This document shows positions 1 to 7,901 of a stretch of DNA of 64,000 bases, one piece after another (within the stretch, counting starts at the first letter, position 1; each line of letters begins with the position of its first letter). Position numbers and translations under genes: made by a program. Source of the DNA: CALBPI01 sp039821605 (lineage in GTDB: Bacteria; Pseudomonadota; Gammaproteobacteria; Steroidobacterales; Woeseiaceae); contig JBCBNV010000002.1 of NCBI GenBank assembly GCA_039821605.1, positions 496,001 through 560,000 of the forward strand, given 5' to 3'. Under the pieces are notes generated by a model that saw nothing but the letters and a program-made list of their open reading frames with translations, was not told the DNA's origin and ran no database searches.

Positions 1-651
1 CGACGCCCAGGGGTCTTGCTCCGTGGCGCCGACTTCGCGCAGGGCGACACCGATGTTGGGATCGGCATCGATGACGGGCACGCCGTCATCGTTCTCACGA
101 AAACCGCGTCGTGCCAGCCGCAGCCACATGGCATCGTCGAGATCGCGCATCGACTCGCCGTAAACGTTGCGCGCCTGTTCGGCGGCGCTGACCCAGTCCG
201 TTACGGGTTCGAGCTGGCCCGTGTAGCCCATGATGCGCGCGAGGCCCTCGGGCGCAATCTCGCAGCCGACATCGTTCAGTATGATGCCGGCAACCCGCTC
301 GGGCTCTTGCGCACCCATGGTCATCGACATGAGGCCGCCCAATGATGTGCCGATGAGCACGGCGCGATCGACGGCGAGCGTGTCCATGAGGGTCCAGATG
401 TCGCGCACATAGGTGTCCGGGTGGTAATTGCGCCAAACCGGGTCGCGCGCCGAGAAACCGCGGCCGCGCAGGTCGGGCGTGATCACGCGACGCGCCGGTG
501 CAATGTGCGGTGCCAGGTCTTCGAAGTCGCGGCTGTTGCGGGTCAGGCCCGGCAGGCAGATGACCGGGCAACGCGCGGCGTCGCCGGCAAAGTCGCGGTA
601 GAACAACGTCAGGTCGTCCCGGGACTGGTAGTGGTTGGTCGTTGCCGTCAC
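1..651 (-). CDS. alpha/beta hydrolase (partial, 3' end outside window)
   Basis: The 217 visible codons encode an alpha/beta hydrolase fold protein; the C-terminus lies beyond base 1. The nucleophile elbow reads GTSLGG with Ser103. An oxyanion-region motif LPGLTRN lies near residue 34 and PDLRGRG near residue 59, typical of soluble esterase, lactonase or epoxide-hydrolase-like members. The start is GTG at 651, whose GTGA overlaps the stop of the upstream acyl-CoA ligase gene, so the two are probably translationally coupled. The family is seen directly; the substrate is not known. Pairing with a CoA ligase, a TetR regulator and a TonB receptor suggests breakdown of an ester or lactone of a fatty, terpenoid or steroid-like compound, which is inference. 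Confidence 0.85.
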   Translation of the reverse strand, partial: MTATTNHYQSRDDLTLFYRDFAGDAARCPVICLPGLTRNSRDFEDLAPHIAPARRVITPDLRGRGFSARDPVWRNYHPDTYVRDIWTLMDTLAVDRAVLIGTSLGGLMSMTMGAQEPERVAGIILNDVGCEIAPEGLARIMGYTGQLEPVTDWVSAAEQARNVYGESMRDLDDAMWLRLARRGFRENDDGVPVIDADPNIGVALREVGATEQDPWAS

Positions 652-2210
652 GGCAGCACCTCGTCGTAGACCTTGCGCAACTCGCGCTTGAGCACCTTGC
701 CGTTGGGATTGCGGGGCAGCGCGTCCACAAAGCGCACACCCGCGATCCGTTGTTGCTTGCCAACCCGGCTGTTGACCCAGGCCTGCAGGCCTTCGCCGTC
801 CACGTTGCCGCGCGTCGCGACGACGGCCAGGGGAGTCTCGCCCCAGCGTGTGCTCGGTGCGCCGATAACTGCCACTTCGCGAACCGCGTCGTGGCCTGCG
901 ATGACCGACTCAATGTCGGCCGGGTAGATGTTCTGGCCGCCCGAGATAATCATGTCTTTCTTGCGGTCGACGAGGTAGAGAAACCCCTCGTCGTCGAGTT
1001 TGCCGATATCACCCGTGCGCAGCCAGCGCGCACCATGTGCATCGGTCCAGGTTGCCTCGGCATTGGCTTCGGGGCGTTTGTGATACCCCGCCATAAGCAA
1101 CGGGCCCCGGCCAACGATTTCGCCGGCTTCACCCGTTGCGCATTCCCCATCGTTGTCGTCGAGAATGCGCAGCTGCTGTCCCGGGCAGGGCAGTCCCACG
1201 GACTCGGTCTTGCGGGTCATGTCCTCAGGGGTGAGGATCGTCACAAGCCCCTCGGTCAGGCCGTAGAGCTCCATGAATGCGGGACCAAGTGCGTCGACGA
1301 TGCGCCGCTTGTAGGGTAGAGGCAGTGGCGAGCCGCAACACATGACGCTGTAAAGACTCGACAGGTCATGCCCTTCGAAATTCGGCACCTCGAGCATGCG
1401 CTGCAGCTGCACGGGTACGACCGTCGTGTGCGTGATGCGCGCCTGCGCAATCAGCTCGAGGCAGCGTCGCGCGTCGAAGCGCGGCATGACCACGATGGTG
1501 CCGCCGGCCAGCATGGTTGCAAGCATCGCGACCCAGCTGATGTTCGAGTACAGCCCCAGCGAACACAGCGTGCGCGCGCCCGCGTGATAGCGCAGTCCGA
1601 TGGCCATGTCATAGGCCCAGGCGCTGCGTGCGCGGTGATCATGCACGATGCCCTTGGGCAGGCCCGTCGTGCCCGAGCTGTAGATAATGTTGCACTCGTC
1701 CTCAGGCGTGATGCGGACCGCGGGGGGCTCGGTGCTGGTGCCTTCGAGCCACTGCCCAAACGCTTGCCAGCCTTCGGTGGCGCCGTCGGCGGCTATGAGT
1801 CGGTCTTCGGTGCCTTCGGACAGCTCATTGCGCAGGGCATCCACGCGGGATAAATGATGCGCCGAGGCGAATACGGCCCGCGCGTCGCTGTCGGCGATCA
1901 TGGTGGCGACCGCCGCGTCGCTGATGGAGACATTGAGCGGCACGGCCACAGCGCCGGCGCGGATCGTGCCGAACATTGCGAGCATCATCTGCGCGCTGTT
2001 GTCCATGAGCACGGCGACGCGTTGGCCGGGCCGCACGCCGTCACGTGCCAGGGCGTGGGCGACGCGCGCGGTCTCGGCTGCAAAGTCGCGCCAGGTCCAG
2101 CGCGCCTCGCCGACCTCAAGCGCGGGCTTGTCGGCCAGCCACTGGCCGTTGTTTTCGATGAGCTCCGGCAGCGTCGGCTGCCGCGGTGTGAACCAGGCCA
2201 TGTCCCCCAT
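648..2210 (-). CDS. AMP-dependent acyl-CoA ligase (FadD-like)
   Basis: A 520-residue member of the ANL adenylating family, which activates a carboxylic acid to acyl-AMP and then acyl-CoA. Visible signatures: the phosphate-binding loop SSGTTGLPKG at residues 178-187, the YGLTEG motif in the middle of the protein, RTGDIG before the hinge, and the C-terminal NPNGKVLKREL with the catalytic lysine near residue 505. Length is normal for medium-to-long-chain or aromatic acyl-CoA ligases. The start at 2210 lies 7 bases from a palindromic operator (2217-2232), and a second copy is at 2239-2254. Expression is therefore probably repressed by the divergent TetR gene at 2284. Four bases of overlap join it to the hydrolase downstream. 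Chain or ring specificity cannot be read from the sequence. Confidence 0.9.
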   Translation of the reverse strand: MGDMAWFTPRQPTLPELIENNGQWLADKPALEVGEARWTWRDFAAETARVAHALARDGVRPGQRVAVLMDNSAQMMLAMFGTIRAGAVAVPLNVSISDAAVATMIADSDARAVFASAHHLSRVDALRNELSEGTEDRLIAADGATEGWQAFGQWLEGTSTEPPAVRITPEDECNIIYSSGTTGLPKGIVHDHRARSAWAYDMAIGLRYHAGARTLCSLGLYSNISWVAMLATMLAGGTIVVMPRFDARRCLELIAQARITHTTVVPVQLQRMLEVPNFEGHDLSSLYSVMCCGSPLPLPYKRRIVDALGPAFMELYGLTEGLVTILTPEDMTRKTESVGLPCPGQQLRILDDNDGECATGEAGEIVGRGPLLMAGYHKRPEANAEATWTDAHGARWLRTGDIGKLDDEGFLYLVDRKKDMIISGGQNIYPADIESVIAGHDAVREVAVIGAPSTRWGETPLAVVATRGNVDGEGLQAWVNSRVGKQQRIAGVRFVDALPRNPNGKVLKRELRKVYDEVLP

Positions 2211-2216
2211 CCCGAA

Positions 2217-2232
2217 TTCAACGCCCGTTGAA
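2217..2232. promoter_or_regulatory. Palindromic operator, copy 1
   Basis: Perfect 6-base half-sites TTCAAC and GTTGAA around the spacer GCCC. It lies between the divergent acyl-CoA ligase and TetR genes, just upstream of the ligase start. Its centre is 22 bases from copy 2, about two helical turns, fitting side-by-side TetR dimers. Binding by the adjacent TetR protein is inferred. Confidence 0.7.
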
Positions 2233-2238
2233 GCCTAT

Positions 2239-2254
2239 TTCAACGTTGGTTGAA
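2239..2254. promoter_or_regulatory. Palindromic operator, copy 2
   Basis: Perfect half-sites TTCAAC and GTTGAA with spacer GTTG. The complete 16-base site is the exact reverse complement of the copy at 2993-3008 in front of the TonB receptor. It sits 30 bases upstream of the TetR start, where repressor binding would block both divergent promoters. Confidence 0.75.
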
Positions 2255-2283
2255 AGACAAGCGACCGCTGCTACCATGCACGG

Positions 2284-2937
2284 ATGGCAACCAAGGCACA
2301 GGCGACCCGCGAGCGCATTCTCGACGCCGCAGAAGCGTTGTTCGCGGCAGAGGGTTACGCCGCAGTGACCGTGCGGCAGATCATGAAGCGCGCGCGCGCC
2401 GATGTGGCGCTCGCCTACTACCATTTCGATTCCAAGCGCGATTTGTTCGATGCCGTCCTCATGCGCCGCGCCGAGCACCTGAATGCGGTCCGTCTCGAGG
2501 CGCTCGATGACGTGGAAGGCCGCCATCCCGACGATGCGCCGACTGTTGAAGAGATCATCGCGGCGTTCACGAATCCGCTGCTCGACCTGCTGGCCGAAGA
2601 CCACGAAGCCTGGCACCACTACATGGCGCTCATTGCGCAGGTGAACAACTCGCCCGAATGGGGTGGGGAGCTCATGACGCGTTACTTCGACCCGCTGGTA
2701 CGGCGCTTTATCGAGGCCCTGCGCAAGGCACTGCCGCACTGCGACGAGGCCGAGATCTTCTGGAGCTACCACTTCCTCTCAGGCGCGCTGACGTTGACCT
2801 TCGCGGAGACGGGTCGGCTCGACAATCTCTCGGACGGCGTCTGCCGTTCCTCCGACATGGCCAGCATCGCCGAGCGCATGCCGGCCTTCCTGGCCGCGGG
2901 ATTCGAGCGGCTCTGCGCCCCTTCGACTAAAGACTGA
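2284..2937 (+). CDS. TetR-family transcriptional regulator
   Basis: A 217-residue TetR-family repressor. The N-terminal helix-turn-helix spans about residues 8-55: it opens with TRERILDAAEALFAAEGY and contains the typical recognition-helix stretch ALAYYHFDSKRDLF. The rest is a ligand-binding helical domain with no specific signature I recognise. It is divergent from the acyl-CoA ligase gene and is followed by the TonB receptor gene on the same strand. Both intergenic regions hold pairs of a TTCAAC-N4-GTTGAA palindrome, so it probably represses itself, the ligase-hydrolase pair and the receptor. The effector is likely the transported compound or its CoA thioester; that is inference from similar catabolic TetR systems. 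Confidence 0.9.
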   Translation: MATKAQATRERILDAAEALFAAEGYAAVTVRQIMKRARADVALAYYHFDSKRDLFDAVLMRRAEHLNAVRLEALDDVEGRHPDDAPTVEEIIAAFTNPLLDLLAEDHEAWHHYMALIAQVNNSPEWGGELMTRYFDPLVRRFIEALRKALPHCDEAEIFWSYHFLSGALTLTFAETGRLDNLSDGVCRSSDMASIAERMPAFLAAGFERLCAPSTKD

Positions 2938-2992
2938 TTCCTCGAATACCTGCTGCGGTGCAGCATGGTTGGGTCTCAGTTTCGGCTTGTAG

Positions 2993-3008
2993 TTCAACCA
3001 ACGTTGAA
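2993..3008. promoter_or_regulatory. Palindromic operator, copy 3
   Basis: Half-sites TTCAAC and GTTGAA around the spacer CAAC; the exact reverse complement of copy 2. It lies 66 bases upstream of the TonB receptor start and links that gene to the TetR regulon. Confidence 0.75.
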
Positions 3009-3018
3009 ATAGGATTAA

Positions 3019-3034
3019 TTCAGCGTTCGTTGAA
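3019..3034. promoter_or_regulatory. Palindromic operator, copy 4 (one mismatch)
   Basis: TTCAGC-GTTC-GTTGAA: one half-site differs by one base from the consensus. Its centre is 26 bases from copy 3 and its end is 40 bases upstream of the receptor start, where it would cover the promoter or transcription start. Confidence 0.65.
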
Positions 3035-3074
3035 AGACGAGCTTTCGCACAGGGGTCAAGGGGGGAAATCCACC

Positions 3075-5324
3075 ATGCGAACCGCCAACCGATCGATGGT
3101 TCTGGCCGGCGCCGTTGCAACGGCGTTGTACGGTGCTGGCGCACCACAACCGCTCTATGCGCAAGACGAAGCTGTGCTCGATGAAGTCATCGTCACGGCG
3201 CAGCGCCGCGAACAAACCTTGCAGGAAGTGCCTGTCTCGGTAACCGCGTTCTCGGGCGAGGCACTCGTCGAGGCGGGTACCGTCGACATCGTGGCGCTTG
3301 CGCAGGCGACGCCCAACGTGACGCTCGAGGTATCTCGCGCCACGAACACGACGCTCACGGCCTTCATTCGCGGCGTCGGTCAGCAGGATCCTGTCGCGGG
3401 TTTCGAGGGCGGCGTTGGTCTCTACCTCGATGACGTCTACCTCGCGCGCCCGCAGGCCACGGTGTTCGACGTTTACGACGTGGAGCGCATCGAAGTGCTG
3501 CGCGGGCCGCAGGGCACGCTCTACGGCCGCAACACGATTGGTGGCGCCATCAAGTACGTCACGAAGCGGCTCTCGGATGAAACCCAGGCGAGCGTGCAGG
3601 TCAACGTCGGTACGTTCAACCAGCTCGATACCATCGTGACGGCATCGACGCCCGTTACGGACACGTTTCGCATCGGCGGCACGATTGCCTCGTTCAATCG
3701 CGACGGTTTCGGTGAAAACCTGTTCACCAACGACGAGCACTACGACAAGGCCATCATCGCGGGCCGCTTCAGCATGGAGTGGGAGCCCAGCGACTCGGTC
3801 TTCGTCCGCTTCGCCGCGGACTACAGCGATGACGACTCGAATCCCAAATCAGGCCACCGCCTGCTGCCGGGCACTACCAACGGTGAGCCCGTGCTGGGCG
3901 ACGTCTTCGACACGCGTGCGGGCGTGGAGACGATTGCCACGTCCAACGCGGGCCTGCGCAATGAAGCCACCCAGGGGGGTGCCGCGCTGACCGTCGAGTG
4001 GGACATCAACGACAAGTGGACCTTCAAGTCGATCACCTCGTCGCGTGCCGACGATACGGAGACGCTCATCGATTTCGATGCGCTGCCCGTTGATGACTTC
4101 GACGCACCTGTCATCTACGAGAACGAACAGTTCAGCCAGGAATTCCAGTTCCTCTGGAACACCGATCGCATCTCTGGTGTCTTCGGGGCCTTCTGGCTCG
4201 ACGCGAATGCGTTCAACGCGTTTGACGTCGTGCTTGGTCAGCTGGGCGTGACCTCGTTCACGCTGGGCGATGTCGACACGGAGAACTGGGCCGTATTTGG
4301 CGATGTCACTTACGACATCAACGACCAGTGGCGCCTCTCGGTCGGCGGTCGCTACAACAGTGACAAGCGCTCCGTGCTCATCACGCGCGAGCTGTTCCTG
4401 GGGCTGGGCTCACCGTACTTCGGCAACGACACGGCGGTCTCACTCACGGTGCCTGCGCCCGGGCTCGTGCCCACGTTTACGGGCAACCGCACGGACACGG
4501 ACTTCAATCCGCGTGTGAGCCTGAGCTTCGCGCCCAATGACGAGCAAAATCTCTACGGTACCTTCAGCCAGGGCTTCAAGGGCGGCGGCTTCGACCCGCG
4601 CGGCGCCTACAACGTCCCCGGGGTCGAGGCGGGCTTCGAGCCTGAGACCGTCGACTCCTTCGAGTTGGGCGCCAAGTCGCTCTGGGCGGGCGGCAAGTTC
4701 TCGACCAATATCGCCGTGTTCTTCTCCGACTACGAGAACGTGCAGGTGCCGGGTTCGATCGGAATCGACACCAACAACGATGGCATTGACGACAGCTTTG
4801 CCGGCACGACGACCAACGCTGCCGAAGCCGAGATATCGGGTCTCGAGATCGAGGCCGCGGCGCAATTCACAGAGAGCTTCTCGGGCACCTTTGCGCTGGG
4901 TCTCATCGACGCGGACTTCAAACGCTGGATCGTCGACGGCGTCGATGTGAGCGGCGAACGCGAGTTTCAGAACACGCCCGACACGACGGCGAACCTGACA
5001 CTGCGCAACGAGTGGCCGATCACCATTCGCGGTGTCGAAGGCGGGCTGGCGCTCATCGGTGCCGCCAGCTACCGCTCGGACAATACGCAGTTCGAAATCC
5101 CTGTGCCGCTCGTCGACCAGGACGCATTCACGCTCGTCGACGTGAGCCTGGTGTGGACGTCCTATGACGATCGCATTCAGGCTGGTATTCACGGCAAGAA
5201 CCTGACGGACGAGGAATACCGCGTCGCGGCCTACAACTTCCCGACGCTGGGCCTCGAGGGCAACGTGTCTGCGTTCTACGGTGCACCGCTCACGGTCACG
5301 GGAACCGTACGCGTCCGTTTCTGA
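3075..5324 (+). CDS. TonB-dependent outer-membrane receptor
   Basis: A 749-residue TonB-dependent receptor. The ATG at 3075 was chosen over an upstream one at 2958 because it follows a purine-rich GGGGGAAA site, begins a signal peptide ending near LYAQDE, and leaves both upstream palindromes outside the gene. After the signal comes a TonB-box-like DEVIVTAQRR, the plug domain (VPVSVTAFSG, IEVLRGPQGTLYGRN near residues 140-150), and a long 22-strand barrel ending in the terminal phenylalanine of VRVRF. The type resembles the receptors that multiply in degraders of steroids, terpenoids and aromatics rather than classic siderophore receptors, but the ligand is unknown. Control by the neighbouring TetR is supported by two operators. 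A strong terminator follows. Confidence 0.92.
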   Translation: MRTANRSMVLAGAVATALYGAGAPQPLYAQDEAVLDEVIVTAQRREQTLQEVPVSVTAFSGEALVEAGTVDIVALAQATPNVTLEVSRATNTTLTAFIRGVGQQDPVAGFEGGVGLYLDDVYLARPQATVFDVYDVERIEVLRGPQGTLYGRNTIGGAIKYVTKRLSDETQASVQVNVGTFNQLDTIVTASTPVTDTFRIGGTIASFNRDGFGENLFTNDEHYDKAIIAGRFSMEWEPSDSVFVRFAADYSDDDSNPKSGHRLLPGTTNGEPVLGDVFDTRAGVETIATSNAGLRNEATQGGAALTVEWDINDKWTFKSITSSRADDTETLIDFDALPVDDFDAPVIYENEQFSQEFQFLWNTDRISGVFGAFWLDANAFNAFDVVLGQLGVTSFTLGDVDTENWAVFGDVTYDINDQWRLSVGGRYNSDKRSVLITRELFLGLGSPYFGNDTAVSLTVPAPGLVPTFTGNRTDTDFNPRVSLSFAPNDEQNLYGTFSQGFKGGGFDPRGAYNVPGVEAGFEPETVDSFELGAKSLWAGGKFSTNIAVFFSDYENVQVPGSIGIDTNNDGIDDSFAGTTTNAAEAEISGLEIEAAAQFTESFSGTFALGLIDADFKRWIVDGVDVSGEREFQNTPDTTANLTLRNEWPITIRGVEGGLALIGAASYRSDNTQFEIPVPLVDQDAFTLVDVSLVWTSYDDRIQAGIHGKNLTDEEYRVAAYNFPTLGLEGNVSAFYGAPLTVTGTVRVRF

Positions 5325-5348
5325 TCCCCTGAAATCCTTCGGGATATC

Positions 5349-5399
5349 GAGTCACCCGGCCGGGGCTTACCCGCGCCCGGTCGGGTGACTCTTTTTTTT
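5349..5399 (+). terminator. Rho-independent terminator after TonB receptor
   Basis: A long GC-rich hairpin (GAGTCACCCGGCCGGG pairing with CCCGGTCGGGTGACTC across a short loop) followed by eight T residues, 24 bases after the receptor stop. Confidence 0.93.
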
Positions 5400-5401
5400 G
5401 C

Positions 5402-5455
5402 CTAGGCGAAGGTCTCCGTGAGCAGGTTCATCATCGCTTGCCAGCTAGACGGCTC
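5402..5455 (-). pseudogene. Relic of a dienelactone hydrolase 3' end
   Basis: Read on the minus strand, this stretch gives the peptide EPSSWQAMMNLLTETFA followed by TAG. It aligns with the C-terminus RRSWQAMRELLTEVFS of the intact gene ending at 6364, in the same orientation; about 31 of 44 compared bases match. No start and no upstream catalytic part are present, so it is a gene fragment. The divergence suggests an old paralogue or a replaced allele rather than a fresh duplication. Confidence 0.7.
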
Positions 5456-5583
5456 GGCGGGGGGCTGTGACCTAAATCCAATTCTGTACTCGCGTCCTGA
5501 GACACTAGCGAAGCGCGCTGCAGACTGACGTCGTTGGAGCTGCTGCGTTACGATCTGGCAGTCACATCCCAAGCGGCAGGTTC

Positions 5584-6264
5584 ATGAATCTTGAATGGCA
5601 CACGTGGGTACTTGTGGTGGCCGCATCATTGGGCGCCATTTGGACTGTTATCCAGCTCTACCGTCACTTTCGTCCAAAGTCGGTACCAAACCTAAGAGAG
5701 GAGCAAGCAGCGGACTACTCGCTGAGCGTGACAGGCCAAGTCTTTCGTGCCCTATATCCTGATTGCTGGTTAGCATTTACGGACAGATACCTGTCGCCTC
5801 ACGCAGGAACCGAAGAGTTCAAGCAAGTGGTCCTTCGAGTTTTGGAGGAGCACTCCGCGGGCGCTTTCGGCGGACTCGCTAATCCGATAGCTGGATTGGT
5901 AGCAAATCAGATTCACACTTTTCTTCAAGAGAGGCTCCCTGATGGGTTTCCGAGCCGGTGGGCAACTCGGAGTATCGAATGGATTATGACGGTCGATGTC
6001 GTTCATCAAGGGGACGCGATCGTTAGAAATGCAAGATTCGCAGCTCCAGATTTTGTCTATGCAAAAGTGTCTCGCCCAGATGGATCAATTGTCTACCTAG
6101 AGAATCCTGGGCAATTTAGGGTCGATCTTGGGGAAATGCACCCGGGAGACCGCTGTTCTATCGTTCTGTGGCTCGCGACGCATTATTATCCGTGGGAGTC
6201 CGATGCCACCCGAGTCTTGCATGACAATGGTCAGTCTCCAGCACACATAGAAAGACAGGGCTAG
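5584..6264 (+). CDS. Membrane-anchored protein of unknown function
   Basis: A 226-residue protein I do not recognise. It has one N-terminal hydrophobic segment (about residues 8-25, WVLVVAASLGAIWTVIQL), then a soluble domain that is probably cytoplasmic given the Arg/Lys-rich RHFRPKS just after the segment. The second half, about residues 120-210, looks beta-rich. Codon use and base composition are clearly less GC-rich than in its neighbours, with many A/T third positions, so recent acquisition is likely. It lies alone between two copies of a dienelactone hydrolase 3' end (one intact gene, one relic). No Shine-Dalgarno site is obvious apart from GGCAGG about 6 bases before the ATG. Function unknown. 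Confidence 0.7.
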   Translation: MNLEWHTWVLVVAASLGAIWTVIQLYRHFRPKSVPNLREEQAADYSLSVTGQVFRALYPDCWLAFTDRYLSPHAGTEEFKQVVLRVLEEHSAGAFGGLANPIAGLVANQIHTFLQERLPDGFPSRWATRSIEWIMTVDVVHQGDAIVRNARFAAPDFVYAKVSRPDGSIVYLENPGQFRVDLGEMHPGDRCSIVLWLATHYYPWESDATRVLHDNGQSPAHIERQG

Positions 6265-6363
6265 CGATCTTGTCGCTGGATCGATGAAAGAGACTCAGCA
6301 TGAATGCTTACCGGACCCGACCATCGAGCCAATTCGTCGGGTGTCCATCGCGCTCTTGCGTTC

Positions 6364-7083
6364 TTAGCTGAAAACCTCTGTTAGTAGCTCCCGCATCGCC
6401 TGCCAGCTGCGCCGGTCCGCGTCCGCGTGATAGACGGTGCCCGCCTCGGGATTGTTGGCGCCGGGCGTTGTGAACGCGTGCGCGGTCCCGCCGTAGGCGT
6501 GGAGCTGCCAGTCGGCGCCCGCGCCGGTCATTTCTTTTGAGACCGCCAGCACGTCGTCGGGCGTGGCCATGGGGTCATCCCAGCCGTGCAGGATGAGTAC
6601 CTTCGCATCGATCTTCGGTGACGGCAGGTTAGCCGCGGGCATGAACAGGCCGTGGAAGCTCACGGCCGCCCGCACGGGCAGTGCCGCGCGGGCCATGTCG
6701 AGTGCGCAAAGTCCGCCAAAGCAGAAACCGATGACCGCCGTTCGCGCGGCGTCGACCTCGAGTTGCTCGCACATCGCGGCGTGGGCTGCGGCGAGTCGTG
6801 ACTGGAGAAACGCCCGGTCGTCGACAAACGGCTGCATGAGTTTGGCGTTTTCGTCGGGCCCACTGCCCAGCACACCCTTGCCGTAGAGGTCGACGGCGAA
6901 GCCCGTGTAGCCCAGCTCGGCGAGTCGGCGTGCATTGCGGCCGTCGTTCTCGCCACGTCCTGCCCAGTTGTGGCACACCATGATGCCCGGGCGCGGCCCG
7001 CCGCCAGCGTCGTCATAGGCGAACTCGGCGAGCAGCTCGGTGCCGTTGTGTTCGTAGTTAACGAATCGGGAGTTGACCGTCAT
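6364..7083 (-). CDS. Dienelactone hydrolase family protein
   Basis: A 239-residue alpha/beta hydrolase of the dienelactone hydrolase type. The nucleophile is a cysteine (GFCFGG, Cys121), with Asp169 or Asp170 in GWDDPM and His202 in TAHAF completing the Cys-Asp-His triad that defines this family. Length matches the family. In chlorocatechol degraders these enzymes open dienelactones, but many chromosomal members act on other esters or lactones, so the substrate is open. It appears to be a single-gene unit. Its 3' end is partly duplicated at 5402-5455, on the far side of an AT-richer gene. Confidence 0.88.
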   Translation of the reverse strand: MTVNSRFVNYEHNGTELLAEFAYDDAGGGPRPGIMVCHNWAGRGENDGRNARRLAELGYTGFAVDLYGKGVLGSGPDENAKLMQPFVDDRAFLQSRLAAAHAAMCEQLEVDAARTAVIGFCFGGLCALDMARAALPVRAAVSFHGLFMPAANLPSPKIDAKVLILHGWDDPMATPDDVLAVSKEMTGAGADWQLHAYGGTAHAFTTPGANNPEAGTVYHADADRRSWQAMRELLTEVFS

Positions 7084-7228
7084 GCGTGCGCTCCTGGGTT
7101 ATGTCGCGCCAACATCATCGCAAAGCGGGCGCGGCAATCAAGTAATGCGGTGTTAAATGTCAGGAGATATTACAGTCGCTTACGCCGCCTTGGTGCGCGC
7201 GTTCACTAAGCCACTGATCCGTCTCACG

Positions 7229-7250
7229 AAGCGCGTGGTGGCACGCGCTT
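7229..7250. other. Perfect 9-bp hairpin upstream of PEP-CTERM gene
   Basis: AAGCGCGTG, loop GTGG, CACGCGCTT. It lies 38 bases upstream of the GTG start of the exported protein gene and has no long T-run, so a leader structure or regulator site is as likely as a terminator. Confidence 0.5.
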
Positions 7251-7287
7251 TGCTAACTGTCTCCAAACGCAGACAGGAGCGCGTATC

Positions 7288-7815
7288 GTGCGACAACTTA
7301 TGACAAAACTGCTGGCAGTACTTCTGGTGCTTCCGGCAACCGCATCCGCAAGCCTTATCGAGATCAACGCGACGCCCGTGCAACAGCCATCGCTACTCAC
7401 GCCGACCGAATTCCAGATTCTATTTGACGACACGTCAGGCGACGGCGTCGTCCAGGTCAACGAAGTGGTCGCCTTCTCGGGCTTCTCATTTACATCGTTA
7501 TTCATGCCGGGGCAGTCAGCGACAGTGGCGTCGGGGACCGTTGCGGGCACGCCGTTCCTGGCTGGCATCTCGGGTCTGTCGGGGGAAGCCAATCTCTTTG
7601 ATCTCGAGGTCTGGGTCTTTGCGCTGGGTCAGCTCAACGGTCCGACGATCGGTGCCTTGTTGGGCGCCGGCCCCGGCGACACGGTTTCGTTTGCGACTGG
7701 ACTTTGGGACTACAACATCGCCGCTGAAGCGCCGACGACGGCCGTGCCCGCGCCGGCGACGCTCTGGCTCATGGGGCTGGGCTTGTGCGCCGCAGGATGG
7801 GCTCGAAGGCGGTAG
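7288..7815 (+). CDS. PEP-CTERM-like exported protein with EF-hand-type loop
   Basis: A 175-residue exported protein. The N-terminus is a signal peptide (KLLAVLLVLPATASA, about residues 7-21). The C-terminus carries a sorting signal of the PEP-CTERM kind: VPAPATLWLMGLGL, then the end of the hydrophobic helix and a final ARRR. The usual VPEP is VPAP here. Residues 48-59 (DTSGDGVVQVNE) fit the 12-residue EF-hand calcium loop, with acidic or polar residues at positions 1, 3, 5 and 12 and Gly at 6. Such proteins are processed by an exosortase and often accompany exopolysaccharide export; no exosortase gene is in this window. The GTG at 7288 follows GGAG with 8-base spacing; an in-frame ATG lies at 7300. 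Confidence 0.8.
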   Translation: MRQLMTKLLAVLLVLPATASASLIEINATPVQQPSLLTPTEFQILFDDTSGDGVVQVNEVVAFSGFSFTSLFMPGQSATVASGTVAGTPFLAGISGLSGEANLFDLEVWVFALGQLNGPTIGALLGAGPGDTVSFATGLWDYNIAAEAPTTAVPAPATLWLMGLGLCAAGWARRR

Positions 7816-7850
7816 GTGTCCCAGGCGCATCACGACAACGCCAAACAAAA

Positions 7851-7877
7851 AAGCCGCCTAAAAGGCGGCTTTTTTTT
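7851..7877. terminator. Bidirectional rho-independent terminator
   Basis: AAGCCGCC, loop TAAAA, GGCGGCTT, with an A-run on the left and a T-run on the right. It can end transcription of the PEP-CTERM gene (+) and of the ispB-tRNAPro unit (-). Confidence 0.92.
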
Positions 7878-7901
7878 GCGCCGCCGTCGGCGTCGCAAAA
7901 T

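Noticed and set aside
95..913. Long minus-strand frame (272 codons) and many similar long frames across the window
   Set aside because: They overlap well-supported genes in another frame, have Arg/Ala-rich low-complexity products typical of high-GC shadow frames, and lack ribosome sites or family motifs.
2958..3074. 39-codon N-terminal extension of the TonB receptor
   Set aside because: It would run through both operators and place the signal peptide internally.
5349..6363. Possible mobile element around the orphan gene
   Set aside because: No transposase, integrase, terminal inverted repeats or tRNA target was found; only the imperfect duplicated hydrolase end is present, so no element is annotated.
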